Position numbers and translations under genes: made by a program
Notes under the pieces: model-generated
Told to the model about the DNA's origin: nothing
Seen by the model: only the letters and a program-made list of their open reading frames with translations
Database searches by the model: none
In this document: piece after piece, positions 27,728 to 35,859 of the stretch
Position numbering within the stretch: position 1 is the first letter of the stretch
Layout: each line of letters begins with the position of its first letter
Assembly (NCBI GenBank): GCA_005503165.1
Contig: SCNT01000025.1
Span: 1-63,725 of the forward strand
Direction of reading: 5' to 3'
Length of the DNA: 63,725 nt
Origin: Sphingomonadaceae bacterium 3R27E2-A
Lineage (GTDB): Bacteria > Pseudomonadota > Alphaproteobacteria > Sphingomonadales > Sphingomonadaceae

Positions 27728-28308
27728 CGTCATCGCCGCGCTTTTTCGGGCGGTCGAGCCTGCTGATCGCCGGCGCGAGCTTCGCGCTGACCAGCATGGC
27801 CATCCTGTCGGCGGGCCATGGGGGCGACGCGGCGCAGGCGCAGGCGCTCGCCAACCACAACAGCAACGCCCCGGTCGATTTCGACGCGGGCAGCATCGAG
27901 GTGCAGGACCGCGCCGACCGCGTGATCCTGGCGGGCGGGGTGCGCGTGACGCAGGCGGGGATGACCGTCACCTCGCAGCGGATGACCGTCGCCTACAGCC
28001 GCCAGGGCGGAACCGACGTCAACCGGCTCGACGCGACCGGCGGCGTCGTGGTGACCAAGGGCGACGAGCGCGCGTCGGGCAATGTCGCGATCTACGACCT
28101 CGACCGGCGGCTGATCACGATGGTCGGCAATGTCCAGCTGACCCAGCGCGGCAACCGCCTGAACGGCGGGCGGCTGGTGATCGACCTCAACAGCGGGCGC
28201 GCGACGGTCGACGGCCGCGGCGCGGCGCGCGGGCCCGACGGCAATGTCGTGCCCGGAAGCGGCGGGCGCGTGACCGGCACCTTCACGGTACCCGAAAGAA
28301 AACAGTAA
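27724..28308 (+). CDS. lptA: LPS transport periplasmic protein LptA (OstA-like)
   Basis: 194 residues with an N-terminal signal sequence (to about residue 42, ...AQAQA) and an OstA beta-jellyroll: PVDFDAGSIEVQDRADRVILAGGVRV, MTVTSQRMTVAYS, NRLDATGGVVVT, MVGNVQLTQRGN. It forms the periplasmic LPS bridge. Coupled to lptC by an ATGA overlap. About 100 bp of non-coding sequence follow. Confidence 0.9.
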   Translation: MTSSPRFFGRSSLLIAGASFALTSMAILSAGHGGDAAQAQALANHNSNAPVDFDAGSIEVQDRADRVILAGGVRVTQAGMTVTSQRMTVAYSRQGGTDVNRLDATGGVVVTKGDERASGNVAIYDLDRRLITMVGNVQLTQRGNRLNGGRLVIDLNSGRATVDGRGAARGPDGNVVPGSGGRVTGTFTVPERKQ

Positions 28309-28412
28309 CCACGCCGCTTCACGCGGTGGTAACCATGGACTGACAGACAGGACGCAGGGACCAGACCATCCGCGGCGCCGGGGGCGACGCCGCCCGGCAA
28401 AAGGCTGGCCTC

Positions 28413-28565
28413 ATGCGCTTCTCCCCCCTTGTCCCCCCGCGGCGCCCCTTGTTCGGGCGGCGCACCGCAATGCCGGATCACCGGGAACTGGCGGGGCCGA
28501 CCCCCGACGAACGGCGGCTGATCGACCGGCTGCTGAGACGCGCGGGGTATCGCGATTCGCGCTGA
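28413..28565 (+). CDS. Small basic hypothetical protein
   Basis: A 50-codon open frame (MRFSPLVPPRRPLFGRR, then PDERRLIDRLLRRAGYRDSR). The C-terminal part is a plausible amphipathic helix and the codon use matches neighbours. No ribosome site stands out. An inner ATG at 28470 is an alternative start. It may be a real small gene between lptA and the ABC exporter or a chance frame. Confidence 0.3.
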   Translation: MRFSPLVPPRRPLFGRRTAMPDHRELAGPTPDERRLIDRLLRRAGYRDSR

Positions 28566-28572
28566 GCCTGGA

Positions 28573-28590
28573 CCCCGGCTTTCGCCGGGG
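28573..28590. repeat. REP-like palindrome (family F4), single copy
   Basis: CCCCGGCTTTCGCCGGGG, identical to the one at 17062, 48 bp before the ABC exporter start. Confidence 0.85.
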
Positions 28591-28637
28591 AAGGATATGG
28601 TTGGCGGCAGGGCGCATCGCCCCTACATAGGCCGCGC

Positions 28638-30452
28638 ATGCCGCCCGATACGCACACTTCCGCCGAGGCGGCCAGGGAGCCGCCCGTCCTCGCGACGCTG
28701 CGGCGCTTCCTTCCCTATCTGTGGCCCGCGGGGAACGGCGGGCACAAGCTGCGCATCGTCGCCGCGGCGCTCATCGTGCTCGCGTCGAAGGGCGTCCAGC
28801 TGTCGATGGGCTTCCTCTATGGCGCCGCGATCGACAAGATGGCGCCGGGGATGGAGGAGGGGGTGGCGCTGGCGATCGGGCTGGTGCTCGCCTATGCCGG
28901 CGCGCGCTTCGCCGGGGTGCTGTTCGACAATATGCGCAACGTCGTGTTCGAGCGCGTCGGGCAGGATGCGACGCGCGAGCTGGCGATCGCGACCTTCACC
29001 CACCTCCACGCGCTGTCGCTGCGCTTCCATCTCGCGCGGCGCACCGGCGAGGTCACCAAGGTGATCGAGCGCGGGACCAAGAGCATCGACACGATGCTCT
29101 ATTTCCTGCTGTTCAACATCGCGCCGACGGTGATCGAGCTCGCCGCGGTGCTGATCATCTTCTGGACCAAGTTCAGCTTCGGGCTCGCCGGCGCGACCGC
29201 GCTGATGGTGGTGCTCTACATCCTCTTCACGCGGCGGGTGACCGACTGGCGCAATGCGCTGCGCGTCCGCATGAACGACCTCGACACGCTGACCGTCGGG
29301 CGCAGCGTCGACAGCCTGCTCAATTACGAGACGGTCAAATATTTCGGCGCCGAGGCGCGCGAGGCGGCGCGCTACCGCGACGTCGCCGACCAATATGCGC
29401 GCGCCGCGGTGAAGAGCGAAAACAGCCTCGCGTGGCTCAACATCGGGCAGAGCCTGATAACGAACGCGGCCATGGCGGGGGCGATGGCGTACACCGTATG
29501 GGGCTGGTCGAAGGGCGAATATCAGGTCGGCGACGTGGTGCTGGTGAACACCCTGCTCGCGCAGCTCTTCCGTCCGCTCGACATGCTCGGCATGGTCTAT
29601 CGCGTGATCCGCCAGGGGCTGATCGACATGGAGGCGATGTTCCGCCTGATCGACACCCCGCCCGAGGTGCGCGATGCCGACGGCGCCGGGCCGCTGGTGG
29701 TGAACGGCGGGGCGGTGGCGTTCGACAATGTCGTCTTCGGCTACGAGCCCGACCGCACGATCCTGAACGGCGTCAGCTTCGCCGTGGGGGCGGGCGAGAC
29801 GCTGGCGGTCGTCGGGCCGTCGGGCGCGGGCAAGTCGACGATCGCGCGGCTGCTCTTCCGCTTCTACGACCCCCAGGGCGGGCGCATCACGATCGACGAA
29901 CAGGATATAGCGCAGGTGACGCAGGCGAGCCTCCGCGCCGCGATCGGCATCGTCCCGCAGGACACGGTGCTGTTCAACGATTCGATCGGCTACAACATCG
30001 CCTATGGCCGCGCCGACGCGAGCGCCGACGCGATCGCGGCGGCGGCCGAGGGCGCGGCGATCGACGGCTTCATCGCGCTGCTGCCGCAGGGCTATGACAC
30101 CGAGGTCGGCGAGCGCGGGCTCAAGCTCTCAGGCGGCGAGAAGCAGCGCGTCGCGATCGCGCGCACGCTGCTCAAGAACCCGCCGATCCTGATCCTCGAC
30201 GAAGCGACGAGCGCGCTCGACAGCCGCACCGAGGCGGCGATCCAGGCGACGCTCGAACGCATCGCCGAGCGCCGCACGACGCTGGTGATCGCGCACAGGC
30301 TGTCGACGGTGGTCAACGCCGACCGGATCATCGTGCTCGACAGGGGCCGCGTGGCGGAGACGGGGACGCACGAAGAATTGCTGCGCATGCGCGGGCTCTA
30401 TGCCGATATGTGGGCGCGGCAGCAGGCGGAGAAGGAAGAGGGGACGGTTTAG
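28638..30452 (+). CDS. ABC exporter, Atm1/HMT1-type fused permease-ATPase
   Basis: 604 residues: an N-terminal six-helix ABC transmembrane domain (about 30-330) and a nucleotide-binding domain (about 355-595) with Walker [16 protein letters not shown], signature [20 protein letters not shown], Walker [13 protein letters not shown] and the His switch IAHRLSTV. The transmembrane part has the ATM1-type stretches [20 protein letters not shown] and [17 protein letters not shown]. Such exporters move glutathione-linked sulfur or metal compounds across the inner membrane. The arsenic operon begins 6 bp after its stop with its own promoter. Confidence 0.93.
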   Translation: MPPDTHTSAEAAREPPVLATLRRFLPYLWPAGNGGHKLRIVAAALIVLASKGVQLSMGFLYGAAIDKMAPGMEEGVALAIGLVLAYAGARFAGVLFDNMRNVVFERVGQDATRELAIATFTHLHALSLRFHLARRTGEVTKVIERGTKSIDTMLYFLLFNIAPTVIELAAVLIIFWTKFSFGLAGATALMVVLYILFTRRVTDWRNALRVRMNDLDTLTVGRSVDSLLNYETVKYFGAEAREAARYRDVADQYARAAVKSENSLAWLNIGQSLITNAAMAGAMAYTVWGWSKGEYQVGDVVLVNTLLAQLFRPLDMLGMVYRVIRQGLIDMEAMFRLIDTPPEVRDADGAGPLVVNGGAVAFDNVVFGYEPDRTILNGVSFAVGAGETLAVVGPSGAGKSTIARLLFRFYDPQGGRITIDEQDIAQVTQASLRAAIGIVPQDTVLFNDSIGYNIAYGRADASADAIAAAAEGAAIDGFIALLPQGYDTEVGERGLKLSGGEKQRVAIARTLLKNPPILILDEATSALDSRTEAAIQATLERIAERRTTLVIAHRLSTVVNADRIIVLDRGRVAETGTHEELLRMRGLYADMWARQQAEKEEGTV

Positions 30453-30458
30453 GCCGTC

Positions 30459-30488
30459 GCGATATTTCGACGATGTTCGAAATATCGC
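30459..30488. promoter_or_regulatory. ArsR operator 1
   Basis: GCGATATTTCGA - CGATGT - TCGAAATATCGC, a perfect 12-bp inverted repeat directly upstream of the -35 hexamer of the ars promoter. It shares the ATATTTCGACGAT...TCGAA pattern with operator 2. Confidence 0.75.
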
Positions 30489-30534
30489 TTGACACCCGCG
30501 CATTGGTTCCATATTTCGACGATTATCGAATTAT
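30489..30534 (+). promoter_or_regulatory. ars promoter with overlapping ArsR operator 2
   Basis: TTGACA (30489-30494) and TATTTC (30512-30517) are 17 bp apart. The -10 lies inside the second inverted repeat ATATTTCGA - CGATTA - TCGAATTAT (30511-30534, one mismatch), which runs into the arsR start codon at 30533. Binding there would block transcription directly. Confidence 0.72.
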
Positions 30535-30886
30535 GGAGATCCTGGTGGAATCGGACAATGTCGTACGCGCGCTCGGCGCGCTGGCGCAGGAGCATCGGCT
30601 GGCGCTGTTCCGGCTGCTCGTGCAGGCCGGACCCGAAGGGCTTGCCGCTGGGGCGATCGCCGAGGCGCTGGGGGTGCCGGCGTCGTCGCTCTCCTTCCAC
30701 CTCGCGCAATTGTCGAACGCCGGGCTGATCGGGCAGCGGCGCGCGGGGCGATCGCTGATCTACACCGCCGACTATGCCGCGATGAACGCGCTCGTCGGCT
30801 TTCTCACCGAAAATTGCTGCGGCGGCGGGGCGGTCTGCGCTCCCGCGTGCGACGTGCAGCGCAAAGACGAAAGGAAAAGCGCATGA
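30533..30886 (+). CDS. arsR: ArsR family arsenic-responsive repressor
   Basis: 117 residues from ATG 30533 (MEILVESDNVVRALGAL). Winged helix-turn-helix with LFRLLVQAGPEGLAAGAIAEALGVPASSLSFHLAQLSNAGLI. The C-terminal NCCGGG...CAPACDVQ cluster supplies the Cys for As(III), the placement used by ArsR proteins that sense metalloids through C-terminal cysteines. It heads a four-gene operon and overlaps arsI by 4 bp (ATGA). Two operators precede it. The short promoter-to-start distance suggests a very short or nearly absent leader. Confidence 0.93.
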   Translation: MEILVESDNVVRALGALAQEHRLALFRLLVQAGPEGLAAGAIAEALGVPASSLSFHLAQLSNAGLIGQRRAGRSLIYTADYAAMNALVGFLTENCCGGGAVCAPACDVQRKDERKSA

Positions 30887-31359
30887 GCCGGTTTCACATG
30901 CATGTCGGGGTCGCCGACCTGGACAAGTCGATCGCCTTCTATTCGGGGCTGTTCGGCGCGGCGCCGAGCGTGACCAAGCCCGATTATGCCAAGTGGATGC
31001 TCGACGATCCGCGGATCAATTTCGCGATATCGGTGCGCGACGGCGCGCATCGCGGGATCGAGCATGTCGGGCTGCAGGTCGAGGACGAAGCCGAACTGGC
31101 TACGGTCTATGGCCGGCTGAAGGACGCGGGCGCGCCCGTGCTCGAAGAAGGCGCGACGACCTGCTGCTACGCCAAGTCCGAAAAGAGCTGGATCGCCGAC
31201 CCCGACGGGGTGGTGTGGGAAGCCTTCCTGACCAATGGCGAGGCGACCGTGTACGGCGACAGCCCCGATTTCGCGCCGCTGGCGTCGCCCGCCGCCGCCG
31301 AAGGCAGCTGCTGCGTCCCCGCGGCGGCAAAGGCGCCCGCGGCCACCGGCTGCTGCTGA
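30883..31359 (+). CDS. arsI: ArsI/CadI family glyoxalase-fold protein (probable C-As lyase)
   Basis: 158 residues. A VOC domain with metal-ligand His at HMHVGV and IEHVGLQV and Glu at VVWEAFLT, plus the vicinal Cys pair in EGATTCCYAKSEKSWIADPDG that binds trivalent organoarsenicals in ArsI. A Cys-rich tail (GSCC..., ATGCC) may bind more arsenic. ArsI is a dioxygenase that cleaves methyl- or aryl-arsenic bonds; the related CadI name is cadmium-induced. ArsI is favoured by the ars context. Confidence 0.9.
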   Translation: MSRFHMHVGVADLDKSIAFYSGLFGAAPSVTKPDYAKWMLDDPRINFAISVRDGAHRGIEHVGLQVEDEAELATVYGRLKDAGAPVLEEGATTCCYAKSEKSWIADPDGVVWEAFLTNGEATVYGDSPDFAPLASPAAAEGSCCVPAAAKAPAATGCC

Positions 31360-31363
31360 CGCC

Positions 31364-31870
31364 ATGGCGGGGGATGGGCTGGCGGTGCTGGTGCTGTGCA
31401 CCGGCAATTCGGCGCGGAGCATATTGGGCGAGGCGCTGATCGGGCGGCTCGGCAACGGGCGACTTCGTGCCTATAGCGCGGGAAGCCGGCCCAAGGGCGC
31501 GCCGCACCCGGCGGCGCTGCGCTTGCTGGCCGCCGAAGGTTTCGACGCGTCGCTTTTTCGGTCGAAGAGCTGGGACGAATTCGCCGCACCCGATGCGCCG
31601 CGCATCGCCATCGCGATCACCGTGTGCGGCAATGCCGCGGGCGAAGCCTGCCCCCTGTTCATCGGTGCGCCGGTGCGCGCGCATTGGGGGCTGGCCGATC
31701 CCGCCGACGTCGAGGGCGGCGCGGCGGCCGAGGATGCCGCCTTTGCCGAGACCTGGCGGCTGCTCGAGATGCGCGTGCGCGCGATGCTCGCGCTGCCGCT
31801 CGAAACGATGGACGCGGCGGCGCTGCGCGAGGCGTTGAACCGCATCGGCCAGATGGAGGGCGCCGCATGA
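31364..31870 (+). CDS. arsC: Arsenate reductase, low-molecular-weight phosphatase type
   Basis: 168 residues from ATG 31364 (MAGDGLAVLVLCTGNSARS). The P-loop CTGNSAR holds the first catalytic Cys, and TVCGNAAGEACPLF carries the second and third Cys eight residues apart, as in thioredoxin-coupled ArsC. It reduces arsenate to arsenite, the form removed by the next gene product. It overlaps aqpS by 4 bp. Confidence 0.92.
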   Translation: MAGDGLAVLVLCTGNSARSILGEALIGRLGNGRLRAYSAGSRPKGAPHPAALRLLAAEGFDASLFRSKSWDEFAAPDAPRIAIAITVCGNAAGEACPLFIGAPVRAHWGLADPADVEGGAAAEDAAFAETWRLLEMRVRAMLALPLETMDAAALREALNRIGQMEGAA

Positions 31871-32553
31871 AACGCGCGGTCGCGGCCGAGGCGGTCGGCA
31901 GCTTTTTCCTGTTCGCGACGGTGGTCGGCTCGGGAATCATGGCCGAGACGCTGGCGGGCGGGAATGTCGCGGTGGCGCTGCTCGCCAATTCGCTCGCGAC
32001 CGGGGCGATATTGTTCGTGCTGATCGCGATGCTCGGCCCCGTGTCGGGCGCCCATTTCAATCCCGCCGTCACGCTGGTGGCGGCGCTCGGCCGAAGCATC
32101 GCGCCGCAAACCGCGCTGCTGTTCGTCGCCGCGCAACTCGCCGGCGGCATCGCGGGCGTGTGGTCGGCGCATCTGATGTTCGACCTGCCGATCTGGCAGT
32201 TCTCGCAGCACGCCCGCACCGGGACGGGACAATGGGCTGGCGAATTCGTCGCGACCTTCGGGCTGATTCTGACGATAGCGGGGACGGTGCGGCACCGGCC
32301 CGAGTGGATCGCACCCGCCGTCGCGCTCTACATTGCCGCGGCCTATTGGTTCACCTCGTCCACCAGCTTCGCGAACCCCGCGATTACTGTCGCGCGCAGC
32401 CTTTCCGACAGTTTTGCCGGCATCGCGCCGGTCGACGTCGCCTTGTTCGTGGCGGCGCAGCTGGCGGGCGCGGCCGCGGGATGGCTGCTCGGACGCTGGC
32501 TGTTCGCTGCCGACGCGGCAGACGGGATCGACGATGCGGCAGGTCGACGCTGA
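31867..32553 (+). CDS. aqpS: Aquaglyceroporin AqpS-type arsenite channel
   Basis: 228 residues, a major intrinsic protein with two half-helix motifs HFNPAVTL (about 61-68) and SFANPAITVARS (about 173-184) and six membrane helices. It ends the ars operon in place of an Acr3 or ArsB pump. In Sinorhizobium meliloti an aquaglyceroporin in the ars operon lets arsenite leave the cell down its gradient, and the same role is inferred here: arsenate in, ArsC reduction, arsenite out. Confidence 0.92.
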   Translation: MKRAVAAEAVGSFFLFATVVGSGIMAETLAGGNVAVALLANSLATGAILFVLIAMLGPVSGAHFNPAVTLVAALGRSIAPQTALLFVAAQLAGGIAGVWSAHLMFDLPIWQFSQHARTGTGQWAGEFVATFGLILTIAGTVRHRPEWIAPAVALYIAAAYWFTSSTSFANPAITVARSLSDSFAGIAPVDVALFVAAQLAGAAAGWLLGRWLFAADAADGIDDAAGRR

Positions 32554-32588
32554 CGGCCGGCCCGATAGGTTTTCTGCCGCCACCGGGT

Positions 32589-32602
32589 TTACAAATTTGT
32601 AA
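32589..32602. promoter_or_regulatory. Perfect 14-bp palindrome TTACAAATTTGTAA
   Basis: An AT-rich palindrome in the 119-bp gap between aqpS and the MHYT-GGDEF-EAL gene. It is about 70 bp upstream of the start, a plausible regulator site in otherwise GC-rich DNA. The regulator is unknown. Confidence 0.45.
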
Positions 32603-32672
32603 GCAATTACCGCCACATCCGCTCCGGCCCGGACCTATTCCGGCAGGGCCTGCAGCGCCGGAAGGTGGGGTT

Positions 32673-34697
32673 TTGATCAGGCTGGCCATGTGCATCGCGG
32701 TCGAGCACAACCCGTGGCTCGTCGCGCTCGCGGTGCTGATCTGCGGGGTCGGCGCCTTTGCGATCGTCCAGATGTTCGAGCGCGCGCGTGGGGCGGCGCG
32801 CGGCCAGGGGCTCGCCTGGGCTTTCCTGATTTCGGTCGCGGCGAGCGCGACGATCTGGTGCACGCATTTCGTCGCGATGCTCGCTTTCGAGGCGAAGGCG
32901 CCGGTGACGCTCGACCCCGTGCTGACCATCGCGTCGCTGATGGTCGCGATGGTCGGCTGTTTCGCGGGCTTCGCGGTCGCCGCCTGGGGGCGGCACGACG
33001 CGTGGGGCTGGCTGGGCGGCGCGCTGTTCGGCGGGGCGATCGCGGCGATGCATTTCACCGGCATGACCGCCTACCGCGTCGACGGTCTCGTCCGGTGGGA
33101 CTGGCACTATGTCGCCGCGGCGATCGTCAGCGGCGTGGGCCTGTCGGCGGCGGCGGTCGCGATGCTGCGCACGCGCCGCGCGGTGCGCCGCCGCGTGCCC
33201 GTCGCGACCGCGCTGATCGTCGCGGCGATCGCGCTGCTCCACTTCCTGTCGATGACCGCGATGACCATCACCCCGATGGCGCTCGACGAGAGCCCGCTGC
33301 GCCCGCAGGAGTTCAACGCGCTGGCGCTGGCGACGGTGCTGGTCGGCGGGATCGTGATCGCCGCCGGCGTCTTCGCCGCGATGCTCGACCGCCAGACGCG
33401 CTCCGACGCGCTGCGCGAAATGACGCGCATGGCGATGAACGACAGCCTGACCGGGCTGCCCAACCGCGTCGCCTTTCGCGAGGAACTGGTGCGCCAGATC
33501 GAGATCGCCGGGGCGAACGGCGAGCGCGTCGGGCTGTGCGCGATCGACCTCGACCGCTTCAAGGAGGTCAACGACGTCCATGGTCACAAGGCGGGCGACG
33601 CGGTGCTCGTGCGCATCGCGCAGCGGCTGCGCGGCTCGCTGGGGCAGGACGAGTTCGTCGCGCGGCTGGGCGGCGACGAGTTCGTCGCATTGAAGCGCTT
33701 CACCGACCGCGCGCAGATCGCCGCCTTCGCCGCAAGGCTGGACGCCGAGCTCAAGGCGCCGCTGGCGTTCGAGGATTTCGAGGCGCGGCTGGGCGCGAGC
33801 ATCGGCATCGCGGTCTTCCCCGACGACGCCGCCAATGCCGACATGCTGGCGAACAACGCCGACCTCGCGATGTACCGCGCCAAGGCCGATTCGGCGCCCG
33901 TGCCGCTCCATTATGATTCTTCGCTCGACGAGGCGATCCGCGACCAGCGCGAGCTCGCCGCGGACCTCCGCCGCGCGATCGACCGCGGCCAGCTCGACGT
34001 GCATTATCAGGTCCAGACCTCGGTCACGACGGGCGCGGTGACGGGCTATGAAGCGCTGCTGCGCTGGACGCACCCGCAGCGCGGGCCGATCCCGCCCACG
34101 ACCTTCATCCCGATTGCCGAGGCGAACGGCTTCATCCTGACGCTCGGCGAATGGGTGCTGCGCCGCGCGTGCACCGATGCCGCGGGCTGGCCGCACAAGA
34201 CCAAGGTCGCGGTCAACGTCTCGCCGCTGCAGTTGGCGCACGCCGACCTGCCGCGGCTGTTCCACCAGATATTGCTCGACACCGGGCTGCCGCCGCGGCG
34301 GCTGGAGATCGAGCTGACCGAGACCGCGATCATCGCCGACCGCGAGCGCGCGCTGCATGTGCTGCGCCAGATCAAGGCGCTGGGCGTGGGGGTGGCGCTC
34401 GACGATTTCGGCACGGGCTATTCGTCGCTCGAGACCTTGCGCGCCTTTCCCTTCGACAAGATCAAGCTCGACCGCTTCTTCGCCGCCGAGCTGGAAGGCA
34501 ATATCCAGTCGACCGCGATCCTGCGCGCGGTGCTCGCGCTCGGCAAGAGCCTGTCGATCCCGATCCTGGCGGAGGGGATCGAAACCGCCGAGCAGCTCGA
34601 CGTGCTGCGCCGCGAAGGCTGTGACGAGGCGCAGGGCTTTCTGATCGGGCGGCCGGGGCGCGACGTTGCGGGGGGCGGCGCGGTGGCGGTGGCCTAG
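32673..34697 (+). CDS. MHYT-GGDEF-EAL cyclic di-GMP enzyme
   Basis: 674 residues. The start chosen is TTG 32673, because GGAAGGTGGGG lies just before it; ATG 32688 (MCIAVEHNP) has no ribosome site. An N-terminal seven-helix MHYT sensor shows HFVAM, MHFTGM and HFLSM (copper or gas sensing proposed for the family). The GGDEF domain has an intact LGGDEF and DLDRFKEVNDVHGH. The EAL domain has YEALLRW, ELTETAII, DDFGTGYSS and LAEGIET. Both catalytic centres look competent, so it may both make and degrade cyclic di-GMP. It is convergent with the phytase gene (4-bp overlap). Confidence 0.92.
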   Translation: MIRLAMCIAVEHNPWLVALAVLICGVGAFAIVQMFERARGAARGQGLAWAFLISVAASATIWCTHFVAMLAFEAKAPVTLDPVLTIASLMVAMVGCFAGFAVAAWGRHDAWGWLGGALFGGAIAAMHFTGMTAYRVDGLVRWDWHYVAAAIVSGVGLSAAAVAMLRTRRAVRRRVPVATALIVAAIALLHFLSMTAMTITPMALDESPLRPQEFNALALATVLVGGIVIAAGVFAAMLDRQTRSDALREMTRMAMNDSLTGLPNRVAFREELVRQIEIAGANGERVGLCAIDLDRFKEVNDVHGHKAGDAVLVRIAQRLRGSLGQDEFVARLGGDEFVALKRFTDRAQIAAFAARLDAELKAPLAFEDFEARLGASIGIAVFPDDAANADMLANNADLAMYRAKADSAPVPLHYDSSLDEAIRDQRELAADLRRAIDRGQLDVHYQVQTSVTTGAVTGYEALLRWTHPQRGPIPPTTFIPIAEANGFILTLGEWVLRRACTDAAGWPHKTKVAVNVSPLQLAHADLPRLFHQILLDTGLPPRRLEIELTETAIIADRERALHVLRQIKALGVGVALDDFGTGYSSLETLRAFPFDKIKLDRFFAAELEGNIQSTAILRAVLALGKSLSIPILAEGIETAEQLDVLRREGCDEAQGFLIGRPGRDVAGGGAVAVA

Positions 34698-35722
34698 CGG
34701 CCTTCGACCGCGCCGAGGATATCGCCGAGCGCGACCAGCTTGAAATTCTGCGGCGCCTTCTCGCCCGCACCGTCGCGGTTCTCGCCGTCCTGCGCGACGA
34801 ACAACCCGCCGGGCCAGCCCTTGCCGAAATCCCCCGGGTGGAGCGCGATGCCGTCGGTGTCCTCGGTGCCGTCGATCGCGCCGCCCGCGATGCGGAAGGC
34901 GCCGACATAGCTCGCCTCGGGCAGGCGGAACACCGCGATGCTGTTGTCGCCCTGGCTCGAGGCGAAGAGGAGGCCGCCGTCCTTGCCGCGCGGCAGGATC
35001 GCGAGCCCCTCGGCATCCTTGTGGAGGCGCACGCCGTCGACGTCGGCGATCTTCACCGGCGTCATCGCGCGGCCGGGGCTCGTGTCGAAGCGCCACAGCG
35101 CGACCTTGTCCTCGGCGACATAGAGCCGGCCGGTGCGGTCGTCGGCGACGCAACCCTCGCTGCGGCTCTCGAGGTCGAAACGGCGGATCACCTTGCCGGT
35201 CACGGGAATGCGCGACAGGTCGAGCGCGATCTGCTCGATCACGCCTTCCTTGTGGACCATGAAGGCGTCGACCGCTTTGCCGCGGCGGTGGAGGCAGAGG
35301 CCATAGGCCTGCCCCTCGGGCGAGGCGATGGTGCCGATGGGGACCAGCGTCGGCGCCGCGGGATCGAGGCGGAAGAGGTGAAGCAGGGGGACGTCCTTGT
35401 CGCTGCGGTCCGAGGCGGCGACGAGCACGCCCTTCTTGCCCGCAATGGTCACATCGGGGCGCAGATCGACATTGTTGAGGTCGCCGAGCGGCTGAAAGCT
35501 CAAAAGCCGGCCCGACAGGTCGTGGATCGCGAGGCCGGCCTTCTTGTCGGTCGAGAGGATCAGGCTCTTCGCGGGATCTTTCGGGTTGCGCCAGATCGCG
35601 GGATCGTCGGCGGTGTCGCCCTTGCGTTGCGTGACGGGCGCGGTCTCGGCGCGCGCGGGCACCTCGGGAAGCGGGGCCGGCGGCGCGGCGAGCAGCGCCG
35701 CGAGGAGAAGGGCATGGGGCAT
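34694..35722 (-). CDS. Beta-propeller phytase (3-phytase)
   Basis: 342 residues from ATG 35722 (MPHALLLAALLAAPPAP), a signal peptide to about residue 24. Beta-propeller phytase blocks are present: TADDPAIWRNPKDPAKSLIL, GLAIHDLSGRLL, NNVDLRPDV, YGLCLHRR, EGCVADDRTGRLYVAEDKVALWRFD and DTDGIALH. These enzymes are calcium-dependent and release phosphate from phytate in the periplasm or outside. The 3' end overlaps the EAL gene by 4 bp in convergent orientation. Confidence 0.92.
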   Translation of the reverse strand: MPHALLLAALLAAPPAPLPEVPARAETAPVTQRKGDTADDPAIWRNPKDPAKSLILSTDKKAGLAIHDLSGRLLSFQPLGDLNNVDLRPDVTIAGKKGVLVAASDRSDKDVPLLHLFRLDPAAPTLVPIGTIASPEGQAYGLCLHRRGKAVDAFMVHKEGVIEQIALDLSRIPVTGKVIRRFDLESRSEGCVADDRTGRLYVAEDKVALWRFDTSPGRAMTPVKIADVDGVRLHKDAEGLAILPRGKDGGLLFASSQGDNSIAVFRLPEASYVGAFRIAGGAIDGTEDTDGIALHPGDFGKGWPGGLFVAQDGENRDGAGEKAPQNFKLVALGDILGAVEGR

Positions 35723-35859
35723 GGGGAGCGCCTTGTTGGTCCCGGGACAACGGGCAGGGGGCGCGGGCGGTTGCATCTTTTGGCCGAAACGGGGCTGGCT
35801 TCCGATTTTGGCGCGGTCGGGACTTCCCCCGCCCGCGCAAACTTCCTATCGCCGCCGCC

